From: Betaproteobacteria bacterium GR16-43
GTDB lineage: Bacteria; Pseudomonadota; Gammaproteobacteria; Burkholderiales; Usitatibacteraceae
Direction: 5' to 3'
Assembly (NCBI GenBank): GCA_001953215.1
Contig: CP019169.1
Coordinates: 3,348,001-3,412,000, forward strand
Length of the DNA stretch: 64,000 bases
Below are positions 34,715 to 42,938 of the stretch, one piece after another. Each line of letters opens with the position of its first letter. Within the stretch, counting starts at the first letter, position 1. The notes beneath the pieces were generated by a model. It made no database searches. It worked only from the letters and a program-made list of their open reading frames with translations, and was not told the DNA's origin. Position numbers and translations under genes: made by a program.

Positions 34715-36739
34715 CTAGTAGCGGAAGACCTGCAGCAGGTTGTTGTACGCGTCGGTCCAGAGGCGCCAGCCGGGCTGCGGGACCACCGGTTCCGTCGAGG
34801 CGACGATCTCCGGGCGCAGGATGATCTTCTTGGTCCGCGACAGCAGCACCCAATCGCTGGTCGTGTCGCCGTCGCTCGCGTGCTGGTCCACGTAGGCGTA
34901 CTCGAGGCCGTGCTTCTCCGCGATCGCGAGCAGCACGGGCTTGAGGTCCAGGAAGCGGTTGGATACGTGGTAGGCGATGACCCCGTCGGGCTTCATGTGG
35001 CGCAGGAAGGAGCCCACCGCCTCGTACGTGATGAGGTGGGTCGGGATCGAGTCCCCCGTGAAGGCGTCCACGGCCAGCACGTCGAACATTTGCGGGGCCT
35101 CGCGCTCCAGCGAAAGGCGGGCATCGCCGAGCACGAACTCGATCTTCGCGGCCGAGTCCTTGAGGTAGGTGAAGTAGGTGTCGGCGATGCGCTTCACGGC
35201 CGGGTTGATGTCGTAGAAGCGATAGGTGTCGTCGGCGTCCCCGTAGGCCGCGAGGGTGCCCGTGCCCAGGCCGATGACGCCGACCTTGATGGGCTTTCCT
35301 TCGTGCGCGAGGATCGCCATGCCGACGCCGGAGCCCGCCTTGTAGTAGGTCGTGGCCGAGCGCCGGAATTTCTCCGTGGTCCATTGCTCGCCGTGCAGGA
35401 TCGCCCCGTGCACCAGCGAACGGTAGGTGGTCTCCGGGTCGTCGGCTCGCGTGCGCACTTCCTTCACCCGCAGCACGCCGTAGTAGTTGCGCTCGATGTG
35501 GATCGTGTCCTGCATGAAGTTGTGCACGCGATAGACCAGGGCGCCCACCGTGAAGACGGCCACCAGTACGAACATGCCCACCACCGGGATCGGCCGCCCG
35601 AGGTTCAGCGCGAGCGCGAGGTGGGCCACGACGACCAGCGCGATCTCCAGCTCGAGGAACCCGGGCAGCGTGACCGGCGCCACGATCCCGACCAGCACGC
35701 CGCCCAGCACCCCGCCCAGCGACACCATCAGGTAGAACAGCGTGAGGTGGCGCGGTGCCGGCCGCAGTCTCGCGAGTTCTCCGTGGCAGAACATGCACAC
35801 GAAGAAGAGGCCTCCCGTGAAGACGCCCACCTGCCAGAGCAGCTCGAACTGCAGGCTCTTGTCGGCGAGGAACCAGGCCATCACGCACAGGGCCCAGACG
35901 AGGAAGCCCAGGTAGGTGTCGCGCTTGTACCAGTCGCGGCCCTCGAAGCAGAGGATGAAGGTGAGCAGGTAGACGGCGAGCGGCACCACCCACAGCAGCG
36001 GGATCGACGAGACGTTCTGCGTGAGGTGGTTGGAGACGCCGAGGAGGACGACCGATCCCATGGCGGAGAGCGTGAGCCAGAGCGCGATGCGCGAAGCGCT
36101 TGGGCGCGGCTCGTCTGCCGCGGGCGCGTCGGCCTGGGGCACGAACGGCGCATGGAACGGCAGGGTGCGCGCCTTCCAGGCGAGCGCGGCGCAAAGCAGG
36201 ACGAAGCCGGCGTAGCCCACGCTCCACACCATCGATTGCCCCGGGTTGTCGAAGCGCGGCTCGATCAGCAGCGGATAGCCCAGCAGTGCCAGCATCGACG
36301 CGAAGTTGGACAGCGCGAAGAGGCGGTAGGGGCTGCCCCCGGGATAGTCGCGCGCGAACCACGCCTGCAGCAGCGGGCTGGTCGAGGACAGGACGAGGTA
36401 CGGCAGGCCCACCGTCGCGAACAGCAGCGCCAGGATGTGCACCACGGGATTGTCGTCGCCGGCGGGCTTCCAGCCCGCATCCGGCATCATCGGCAGGAAG
36501 GCGAGGCTCACCGCGAGCAGCGCGATGTGAACCCAGTTCTGCTTCGGCGGCGACACGCGCGTCGTGATCCAGTGCGAATACGCGTAGCCCAGCAGCAGCA
36601 CGAACTGGAAGAAGACCATGCAGGTGGTCCAGACGACGGCGGTGCCCCCGAACCACGGGAGGATCTGCTTGGCGAGGAGGGGCTGGACCAGGAAGAGCAG
36701 GAAGGCGCTGAGGAAGATCGTCGCGGCGTAAAGCGGCAT
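34715..36739 (-). CDS. Multi-pass membrane protein fused to a spermidine-synthase-like domain
   Basis: 674 residues. The first about 430 residues contain roughly ten to twelve hydrophobic helices (starting PLYAATIFLSAFLLFLVQPL). The C-terminal cytosolic domain has a SAM/dcSAM-type nucleotide fold: VGVIGLGTGTLAAYG, FYDINPAVKRIADTYF, LGDARLSLERE and LAVDAFTGDSIPTHLI. Such fusions are common and called spermine/spermidine synthase-like, but no speD is nearby and aminopropyltransferase activity is unproven. Start chosen at ATG 36739; an ATG at 36817 would collide with the divergent hydrolase gene. Confidence 0.85.
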   Translation of the reverse strand: MPLYAATIFLSAFLLFLVQPLLAKQILPWFGGTAVVWTTCMVFFQFVLLLGYAYSHWITTRVSPPKQNWVHIALLAVSLAFLPMMPDAGWKPAGDDNPVVHILALLFATVGLPYLVLSSTSPLLQAWFARDYPGGSPYRLFALSNFASMLALLGYPLLIEPRFDNPGQSMVWSVGYAGFVLLCAALAWKARTLPFHAPFVPQADAPAADEPRPSASRIALWLTLSAMGSVVLLGVSNHLTQNVSSIPLLWVVPLAVYLLTFILCFEGRDWYKRDTYLGFLVWALCVMAWFLADKSLQFELLWQVGVFTGGLFFVCMFCHGELARLRPAPRHLTLFYLMVSLGGVLGGVLVGIVAPVTLPGFLELEIALVVVAHLALALNLGRPIPVVGMFVLVAVFTVGALVYRVHNFMQDTIHIERNYYGVLRVKEVRTRADDPETTYRSLVHGAILHGEQWTTEKFRRSATTYYKAGSGVGMAILAHEGKPIKVGVIGLGTGTLAAYGDADDTYRFYDINPAVKRIADTYFTYLKDSAAKIEFVLGDARLSLEREAPQMFDVLAVDAFTGDSIPTHLITYEAVGSFLRHMKPDGVIAYHVSNRFLDLKPVLLAIAEKHGLEYAYVDQHASDGDTTSDWVLLSRTKKIILRPEIVASTEPVVPQPGWRLWTDAYNNLLQVFRY

Positions 36740-36806
36740 CGAAGCTCGGGGGAAATTGCGCGGCGAAAAGGCCGGCGGAATCTTAGCATCTATACTGCGG
36801 CGCTCG

Positions 36807-37733
36807 ATGCTCTCCACCCTCGTCCGCGCCCAGCTCGTCGTCGAATGGCTCGCCTACCTCGCCGTGGGTGTTTGGCTGCATGAAACACGAGGCTGCGGCA
36901 TCGCCACGCTCCTGCCCATTGCCGTCGCGCTCGTGCTGGCGACGCGCCTCGGGATCGTGTGCGTGTCGGCGTCGATCTCCCACGGATTTCGCTCGCCGCG
37001 CGAACCCGCGCTGCAACTCGGCCCGGGGGCCACCGCGAGGCTCTTGCTCCGGGAATGGGGCGCGATGCTGCGCAGCAACTTCTGGCGCTTGCCGTGGGAA
37101 GCCATCGCGGTCCGGGCCGATCCCCCCGCGCGGCGGGGCGGGATGGTCCCGGTGCTCCTCGTGCACGGCTACCTCTCCAACCGCGGCATGCTGCGGACCC
37201 TCCTCGACGGGCTCGAGCAGGGCGGGGCCTCGCAGGTCTTCACGCTGAATTTCCGCGGGATCTTCTGCCCGATCGACGATTTCGCCGATCAGCTCGAGGC
37301 GCGCGTGGAAGAGGTCCTGGCCGCGACGGGGCAGGCGAGCCTCGTGATCGTCGCGCACAGCATGGGCGGGCTCGTGACGCGGCTCTGGCTCACGCGGAAG
37401 GGCGCGGCTCGCGTGGCGCACCTGGTGACGATCGCAAGCCCGCACCACGGGACCGTGCTCGCGGCGCTGGGGAGCGGGCGCAACGCGCGGCAGATGCGGC
37501 GGGGAAGCGAGTTCCTGCGTGCGCTGGCCGGCGCCGAGGGGGATCGTGGCCCGGCCTGCCCCGCGACCTCGATCTATTCGGTGCACGACAACCTGGTCTC
37601 GCCACAGGACACGAGCCGCCTGCCGCAAGCCCGGAACGTGGCCCTGCCGGGCTGGGGGCACGTGACGGTCGTGGGCGCACCGCCCACCGTGGCGTGCGTT
37701 CTGGAGGTCCTGCGGAGCGAGGGTGCCGCCTAG
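36807..37733 (+). CDS. Alpha/beta hydrolase (lipase-like), membrane-anchored
   Basis: 308 residues. Two hydrophobic N-terminal segments (about 10-25 and 32-52) precede the hydrolase fold. Oxyanion motif PVLLVHGYLSNRG, nucleophile elbow VAHSMGGLVTRLWL, Asp in SIYSVHDNLVSPQD and His in GWGHVTVVG complete a Ser-Asp-His triad. It resembles bacterial triacylglycerol lipases; the substrate is not known. TATACT at 36791-36796 precedes the ATG with no Shine-Dalgarno. Its last bases overlap the convergent peroxiredoxin gene. Confidence 0.85.
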   Translation: MLSTLVRAQLVVEWLAYLAVGVWLHETRGCGIATLLPIAVALVLATRLGIVCVSASISHGFRSPREPALQLGPGATARLLLREWGAMLRSNFWRLPWEAIAVRADPPARRGGMVPVLLVHGYLSNRGMLRTLLDGLEQGGASQVFTLNFRGIFCPIDDFADQLEARVEEVLAATGQASLVIVAHSMGGLVTRLWLTRKGAARVAHLVTIASPHHGTVLAALGSGRNARQMRRGSEFLRALAGAEGDRGPACPATSIYSVHDNLVSPQDTSRLPQARNVALPGWGHVTVVGAPPTVACVLEVLRSEGAA

Positions 37734-38209
37734 AGCAGCGCCAGGACTTCCTCGGCGTGGTGGTCGACGTTGGGCTTGTCGAGGATGTGCGTGATGATGC
37801 CCTTCTCGTCGATGATGAACGTCACGCGGTCGGCGAGACCCGCGGCGGTCTTCAGCTTGTTCACGATGCCGTCGCCGCCCAGCACGCCATAGGCGCGTCC
37901 GACGGCGCCGTCCGTGTCGGCCAGCAGCGGGAAGTTGAGCTTGAACTTCCACGAGAACTTCTGGTGCGACACGACCCCCTGCGTGGAGACGCCGAGCACG
38001 CCCGCGCCCTTGGCGATCAGCTCGGCGTTCGCGTCGCGCAGCGAGCAAGCCTGCGCCGTGCAGCCGGGCGTGTCGTCCTTCGGATAGAAGTACAGCACCA
38101 GCTTCTTGCCCGCGAAGGTCTTGAGCGAGATCTTCGCGCCTTCGTCGGTCGAGAGCCCCTCGAAATGCGGAGCGGCGTCGCCGGGCTTCAAGGTGAGGGT
38201 TGCGGTCAT
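37730..38209 (-). CDS. bcp: Peroxiredoxin, bacterioferritin-comigratory protein type
   Basis: 159 residues. Thiol peroxidase. Peroxidatic and resolving cysteines in DDTPGCTAQACSLRD, preceded by KLVLYFYPK. Lies 8 bases downstream of the fatty acyl-CoA reductase gene on the same strand, so the two are probably cotranscribed. Confidence 0.95.
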   Translation of the reverse strand: MTATLTLKPGDAAPHFEGLSTDEGAKISLKTFAGKKLVLYFYPKDDTPGCTAQACSLRDANAELIAKGAGVLGVSTQGVVSHQKFSWKFKLNFPLLADTDGAVGRAYGVLGGDGIVNKLKTAAGLADRVTFIIDEKGIITHILDKPNVDHHAEEVLALL

Positions 38210-38217
38210 GGAGTTCC

Positions 38218-40212
38218 TTACCAGTGGATGCCCTGCGTGATCTGCGCGAAGGCGATCTGTTCGGGCGTGAGCTCCACGTCCTTCTGCTCGCCGTCCTTCT
38301 TCTTGCCCTGGGCCGCGCCGGAGTCCGGGAACATCCGGAAGGCCGTGTTGAGGATGATCTGGGTGGCCTTGGGCGCCACGGCATGGAGGATCTCGCCGAA
38401 GATGCCCAGGCGCGTGGCGATGCGCACGGGCCGGTAGACGATCGCCTCGACCACGAGGTCCGCCGCCTGCTCGGGCGACAGCGTCGGAACGTGGTTGTAG
38501 AGCTTGGTCGGGGCGATCATGGGCGTGCGCACCAGCGGCATGTTGATGGTGGTGAAATGTACGTTGTTGTCGATGAATTCGGATGCAGCGCAGTCCGCGA
38601 AGGCATCCAGCGCCGCCTTCGAGGACACGTAGGCCGAGAAGCGCGGGGCGCGGGTGAGCACGCCGATCGAGGAGATGTTGATGATGTGGCCGGAGCTCTG
38701 CGCCACCATCGACGGCAGGAAGCCCATGATGAGGCGCAGGCTCCCGAAGTAGTTCAGCTGCATCGTCCGCTCGAAATCGTGGAAGCGGTCGTAGCTGGAA
38801 GCGATGCCGCGGCGGATGGAGCGCCCGGCGTTGTTCACCAGGAAATCGCACCGGCCGAACTTCTTCAGGACCGTGGCCACGAGCTTGTCGCAGTCCTCGA
38901 GGCTGGACAGGTCGCAGGAGATGAACGTCGCGTCGCCTCCCGAGGCCTTGATCGCGGCCATGACGGGGATGGCCTTCTCCGGATCGCGCGCAACCACCAC
39001 CACCCTGGCGCCGGCCTCGGCCATCTTGTAGGCCGTGGCTTCGCCGATGCCCGAGGTGCCGCCGGTCACCACGATGACCTTGTCCTTCACCTTGCCGGCC
39101 AGCGAGCGGTCGATGAAGAGGTCGGGGTCGAGGTGGCGTTCCCAGTAGTCCCACAGGCGCCAGGCGTAGTCCTCGAGGCGCGGGAGCTCGATGCCGGAAC
39201 CCTTGAGCTGCTTCGCGGCCTCGCGGTTGTCGAAGCGCGTCGGGTAGTTGATGAAGGTGAACATGTCCTTCGGGATGCCGAGGTCCGAGAGGACCTGCTT
39301 CTGGATCCGCCGCACCGGGGCGAGCGACATCGCCGCGTCGACCACGAAGGAGGGGATGAAGCTGAACATCTTCGCGTTCAGCCGCATCGTCATCTGCGGG
39401 GCGTGCGCGGCCTTGGCGAACAGGTTCAGGATCTCGCCCACCCGCAACGGATCCGGGTCCGTCAAATGGAAGCACTCGCCGTCCAGCCCCTTCTTGTGGG
39501 CGATGTGGTCCATCGCGTCCACGACGAAATCCACCGGCACGATGTTGATGCGCCCGCCCTCGATGCCGACCGTCGGCACCCACGGGGGCAGGGCGTTCCT
39601 CATCTTCTGGATCAGCTTGAAGAAGTAGTAGGGGCCGTCGATCTTGTCGATCTCGCCGGTCTTCGAGTGGCCCACGACGATGCCGGGCCGGTAGATGCGA
39701 AACGGGGTCTTCGATTCCTTGCGCACGATGCCCTCGGACTCGTGCTTGGTCCGGAAGTAGGGGTTCTCGAGCGCCTCGGCGTCCTCGAACATGTCCTCGC
39801 GGAAGACGCCGTCGTAGAGGCCCGCGGCGGCGATCGAGCTCACGTGATGGAAGCAGCCGGCCTCGATGGCCGCGGCGAATTCCACGGCGTTCCTCGTACC
39901 GTCGATGTTGGCCTTCTCCTGGCTTTCGGCATCGGCCGAGAGGTCGTAGACCGCGGCGAGGTGGAAGAGGTGCTTCACCTTGCCCTTCAGCTTCGAGAGG
40001 TCCGAGGACGACACGCCGAGGTTCGGCTTCGCGAGGTCGCCGGCGATGGCCACCACGCGCTTCTCGCGCTCGCCCCAGCGGACCCGCAGTGCATCGAGCT
40101 TCTTGGCCGAGCCCTTCCGCACGAGGACGTACACCGTGCCCTCGCGGTCGAGGAGGTTGTCGATCAGGAATCGGCCGATGAAGCCGGTTCCGCCGGTGAC
40201 GAAGTAGGACAT
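38218..40212 (-). CDS. Two-domain fatty acyl-CoA reductase (acyl-CoA to fatty alcohol)
   Basis: 664 residues, two Rossmann reductase domains. The N-terminal domain (about 1-350) is the male-sterility/NAD-binding-4 type: VTGGTGFIGRFLIDNL, FHLAAVYDL, and YxxxK in NPYFRTKHESEG. The C-terminal domain (about 375-600) is a classical SDR: VVTGGTSGIGEATAYKM, NNAGRSIRRGI, INISSIGV, and YVSSKAALDAF. This is the architecture of the Marinobacter-type enzymes that reduce acyl-CoA to aldehyde and then alcohol for wax esters. Both active sites look intact. Divergent from a phasin gene. An alternative reading as an SDR of unknown substrate is possible, but the wax ester synthase 8 kb away supports this call. 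Confidence 0.82.
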   Translation of the reverse strand: MSYFVTGGTGFIGRFLIDNLLDREGTVYVLVRKGSAKKLDALRVRWGEREKRVVAIAGDLAKPNLGVSSSDLSKLKGKVKHLFHLAAVYDLSADAESQEKANIDGTRNAVEFAAAIEAGCFHHVSSIAAAGLYDGVFREDMFEDAEALENPYFRTKHESEGIVRKESKTPFRIYRPGIVVGHSKTGEIDKIDGPYYFFKLIQKMRNALPPWVPTVGIEGGRINIVPVDFVVDAMDHIAHKKGLDGECFHLTDPDPLRVGEILNLFAKAAHAPQMTMRLNAKMFSFIPSFVVDAAMSLAPVRRIQKQVLSDLGIPKDMFTFINYPTRFDNREAAKQLKGSGIELPRLEDYAWRLWDYWERHLDPDLFIDRSLAGKVKDKVIVVTGGTSGIGEATAYKMAEAGARVVVVARDPEKAIPVMAAIKASGGDATFISCDLSSLEDCDKLVATVLKKFGRCDFLVNNAGRSIRRGIASSYDRFHDFERTMQLNYFGSLRLIMGFLPSMVAQSSGHIINISSIGVLTRAPRFSAYVSSKAALDAFADCAASEFIDNNVHFTTINMPLVRTPMIAPTKLYNHVPTLSPEQAADLVVEAIVYRPVRIATRLGIFGEILHAVAPKATQIILNTAFRMFPDSGAAQGKKKDGEQKDVELTPEQIAFAQITQGIHW

Positions 40213-40348
40213 GGGATTCCCTTCCGCGAGCGCAGGCGTTTTGCGACGAATGATACCAGCGGAAGTTTTAGAGCCCTTGCTCTACGGGCGGGGGCTAGAG
40301 TTCGAGCGTGATGAATTCTTCCCCGATCCCCCGCTGAAAGGACGCCCC

Positions 40349-40762
40349 ATGGCCCGCAAGACCCGCACCACCCGTACCGCCCGCGCGACGCGCCGCACTC
40401 CGGCCGTTTCGTTCCGGAAATTCGCCCCCGCCGCCGCCGCGCTCGGCCAGGCCCGCGCCACCGTGCGCAAGGCCGTCGCCCGCCTCGTGAAGCAGGGCAC
40501 CGCCCTCGAAGCCTCCGCGCGCGAAGCCGCGATCGGTCGCGTGAACGCGACCCGCGATGCCGCCGTCGCCCGTGCGGAAGAAGCCCGTGCCACGACCGTC
40601 CAGGCCGTGAACCACCTCGAGAAGATGTTCGAGCTGCGCGTCTCCAAGGCCATCTCGAAGCTGGGCGTGCCCACGACGAAAGACGTTCGCGCCCTCTCGC
40701 GCCAGGTGTCGCAACTGCAGGCGAGCGTCGATCGCCTGAACCGTTCGCGCGCCCGCGCCTAA
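40349..40762 (+). CDS. Phasin, PhaF/PhaI (poly(hydroxyalkanoate) granule-associated) type
   Basis: 137 residues. Lys/Arg/Thr/Ala-rich N-terminus, long helical middle with heptad-like alanines, and the signature ending VSKAISKLGVPTTKDVRALSRQ followed by a short coiled coil. Phasins coat PHA granules and, in some bacteria, neutral-lipid droplets. It is divergent from the acyl-CoA reductase and has its own terminator at 40785-40811. GAAAGGACGCCCC gives a ribosome binding site for the ATG at 40349. Confidence 0.82.
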   Translation: MARKTRTTRTARATRRTPAVSFRKFAPAAAALGQARATVRKAVARLVKQGTALEASAREAAIGRVNATRDAAVARAEEARATTVQAVNHLEKMFELRVSKAISKLGVPTTKDVRALSRQVSQLQASVDRLNRSRARA

Positions 40763-40784
40763 GGTTCCGCTTCACCCGCGGCAC

Positions 40785-40811
40785 AGGGCTCGCTTCGGCG
40801 GGCCCTTTTTC
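40785..40811 (+). terminator. Intrinsic terminator after the phasin gene
   Basis: Stem AGGGCTCGC/GCGGGCCCT (one G-T pair), UUCG-type TTCG loop, followed by TTTT. A textbook rho-independent terminator. Confidence 0.88.
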
Positions 40812-40851
40812 ATTTCGGCCCCCGGCATGGCCGTGAGCTACCATACGCGCC

Positions 40852-41520
40852 GTGCCCAATACGCGCGCTCCCGACGGCAACGCGATCCGGACCCAGCGCA
40901 CCCGCGAGCGCATCCTCGCGGAGAGCCTGCGCCTCTTCAATGCGCGCGGCGAACCGAACGTCACCACGGGCCAGGTCGCTTCCGCCCTGCGGATGAGCCC
41001 CGGTAACCTGTACTACCACTTCCGCAACAAGGACCAGATCGTCGAGCACCTCTTCGAGGCGTTCGAGGCGCGCATCGGCGTGGATCCCGGCGAAGCCTTC
41101 GACGGCCCGGCGGCGATGGAGGATCTCTGGCTCTACCTGCACCTCATGCTGGAAGCCATCTGGGATTACCGCTTCCTGTATCGAAACCTGGACGACCTGC
41201 TCGCGCGCAACCGGCGCCTGCGCACCGGCTTCAACCGGATGATCGACGCGAAAACCGGCACCGTGGCGGCGCTGTGCGAGGCGCTGGTACGCTCCCGCTC
41301 GATGCGCGCCTCCCCCGAGGAGATCCGCGCGCTGGCGCGCAATGTCCTCGTCGTCTCCACCTATTGGCTCAATTTCCAGGCCCTGCGGGGCGTGCGCGAC
41401 GACGTCTCGCCGCGCGACCTCGGGCTGGGGGCCTACCAGGTGATGGCCCTTGTTTCGCCCTACCTAGTCGGGGAGGCTCGCGCCCACCTCGATCGCCTCA
41501 GCCGCGACTACCTTGAATGA
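40852..41520 (+). CDS. TetR/AcrR-family transcriptional regulator
   Basis: 222 residues from GTG. Helix-turn-helix in the first 60 residues (RERILAESLRLFNARGEPNV then MSPGNLYYHFRNKDQIVEHL). The C-terminal ligand domain is of the type seen in PhaD-like regulators. Because it follows a phasin gene and faces the acyl-CoA reductase, it may control lipid-granule genes in response to acyl-CoA; this is inference. No Shine-Dalgarno precedes the GTG. Followed after 11 bases by the TPR-like gene. Confidence 0.88.
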   Translation: MPNTRAPDGNAIRTQRTRERILAESLRLFNARGEPNVTTGQVASALRMSPGNLYYHFRNKDQIVEHLFEAFEARIGVDPGEAFDGPAAMEDLWLYLHLMLEAIWDYRFLYRNLDDLLARNRRLRTGFNRMIDAKTGTVAALCEALVRSRSMRASPEEIRALARNVLVVSTYWLNFQALRGVRDDVSPRDLGLGAYQVMALVSPYLVGEARAHLDRLSRDYLE

Positions 41521-41531
41521 GGAGATGACCC

Positions 41532-42311
41532 ATGGCCAAGCCGAAATGGACCGCGTTCCCCCACCCGTCGAAGGATTTCGCCTATGCGGGCGAAGCACTG
41601 AAGAAGCACTGGGCCGACCTGCACCAGGGCGACGCGGAGCCCTTCCCGAAGGACGAGGACACGCGTGAGGCGTGGCGCCTCTACCACCAGGGTAAGTTCG
41701 CCGAGGCGTTCGCCGCGGGCCTGGAGGCCGGTGGCGGGGGCCTGGTGGCCGCATTGAAGGCGCAGGCGATCTACGCCAACGGCGTGGAGCCCAAGGACCC
41801 CGCGAAGGTCACCCTGTTCGAGGACGTCATGCAGCGCGCCGACGCGCTGCGCACCTCCGAGCCGAAGAACGCCAATGCGCACTACCTCTACGCCTACGCG
41901 GCGGGACGCTACAGCCAGCGCATCTCGGTGGCGAAGGCCCTGGCGCAGGGCTACGGCGGCAAGATCCGCGCGGCCCTCGAGGCGGCGCTCAAGCTGTCGC
42001 CGAAGCACGCGGAGGCGCACATCGCCATGGGCGCCTACCACGCCGAGATCATCGACAAGGTGGGCGCCCTGGTCGGCGGCCTCACCTACGGGGCGAAGCG
42101 CGAGGCGGGCGAGGAGCATTTCAAGAAGGCGCTGAAGCTCGCGCCGGACTCGCCCATCGCGCACATCGAATACGCGAACGGGCTGGTCCTCCTGCACGGC
42201 AAGAAGATGCTCGAGGAGGCCGGAAAGCTCTATGCCAAGGCGGCGAAGATGAAGCCGAGGGACGCCATGGAGAAACTCGACGTGGAGTTGGCGAAGGCGG
42301 AGATGGCGTGA
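41532..42311 (+). CDS. TPR-like helical-repeat protein of unknown function
   Basis: 259 residues, no signal peptide, no membrane segment. Several degenerate tetratricopeptide-like helices can be read (REAWRLYHQGKFAEAFAAGL, AALEAALKLSPKHAEAHIAM, EEHFKKALKLAPDSPIAHIE). The C-terminus is Lys-rich. Likely a protein-interaction scaffold. Shares a transcript direction and an 11-base gap with the TetR gene. Confidence 0.75.
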   Translation: MAKPKWTAFPHPSKDFAYAGEALKKHWADLHQGDAEPFPKDEDTREAWRLYHQGKFAEAFAAGLEAGGGGLVAALKAQAIYANGVEPKDPAKVTLFEDVMQRADALRTSEPKNANAHYLYAYAAGRYSQRISVAKALAQGYGGKIRAALEAALKLSPKHAEAHIAMGAYHAEIIDKVGALVGGLTYGAKREAGEEHFKKALKLAPDSPIAHIEYANGLVLLHGKKMLEEAGKLYAKAAKMKPRDAMEKLDVELAKAEMA

Positions 42312-42474
42312 AAGCTGTTGCTCCTGCGCGACGTTGAGAGTGGAAAAAGCCGCTTTTCAGAGGGAAAACCATTGACAAGGTGTTTTCCGCTTGTGCATCC
42401 TCTCGCTGTCACGCCTCGACGGCGAGATTGAGGACTTAGAACTCAACGCAATTTCCAGATTGGAGGAATCACTA

Positions 42475-42852
42475 ATGGCAGCGAAGAAAGGCAAGAAGGC
42501 AGCGAAGAAGCCGGCGGCCAAGAAACCCGCCGCGAAAAAATCGACGGTGAAAAAAGCCGCCGCGAAGAAGCCGGCAGCGAAGAAGGCCCCCGCTAAGAAG
42601 CGCAAGCCGAATGCCGCCTTCATGAAGCCCATGAACACGAGCTCCACGCTGGCAGCCGTCATCGGTTCGGGCGCCATGCCCCGTACCGAAGTCACCAGCA
42701 AGCTCTGGGCCTACATCAAGAAGAACAACCTTCAGGACAAGACCAACCGCCGGATGATCAACGCCGACGAGAAGCTGAAGGAAGTGTTCGGAGGCAAGAA
42801 GCAAGTCTCGATGTTCGAGATGACCAAGCTGGTCTCCAAGCACCTCAAGTAA
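42475..42852 (+). CDS. SWIB/MDM2-domain protein with histone-H1-like Lys/Ala tail
   Basis: 125 residues. The N-terminal 42 residues are a run of AAKKPAAKK-type repeats as in bacterial H1-like DNA-binding proteins. Residues about 45-125 form a SWIB domain (MPRTEVTSKLWAYIKKNNLQ, NADEKLKEVFGGKKQVSMFE, LVSKHLK), a fold best known from eukaryotic chromatin remodellers and chlamydial proteins. Probably binds DNA through its tail. Strong ribosome binding site TGGAGGAATC. TTGACA at 42372-42377 could be a -35 box, but the -10 is poor. Confidence 0.88.
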   Translation: MAAKKGKKAAKKPAAKKPAAKKSTVKKAAAKKPAAKKAPAKKRKPNAAFMKPMNTSSTLAAVIGSGAMPRTEVTSKLWAYIKKNNLQDKTNRRMINADEKLKEVFGGKKQVSMFEMTKLVSKHLK

Positions 42853-42889
42853 CGCGAGTCGCCGGGGCAACCCGGAGCGCGAGAAAAAG

Positions 42890-42915
42890 AAACGGGCCGC
42901 TTTCGCGGCCCGTTT
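42890..42915. terminator. Bidirectional terminator between the SWIB gene and the DUF1501 gene
   Basis: Perfect 11-bp stem AAACGGGCCGC/GCGGCCCGTTT with loop TTTC. Read on the minus strand it is followed by TTTCTTTTTCTC, so it is the stronger terminator for the DUF1800-DUF1501 operon; on the plus strand the tail is CCATTCC. Confidence 0.82.
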
Positions 42916-42938
42916 CCATTCCGGCCACCGGATTCGCG

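Noticed and set aside
42372-42401. TTGACA upstream of the SWIB gene as a full promoter
   Set aside because: The best -10 candidate at a suitable distance (CATCCT, 18-base spacer) matches only three consensus positions.
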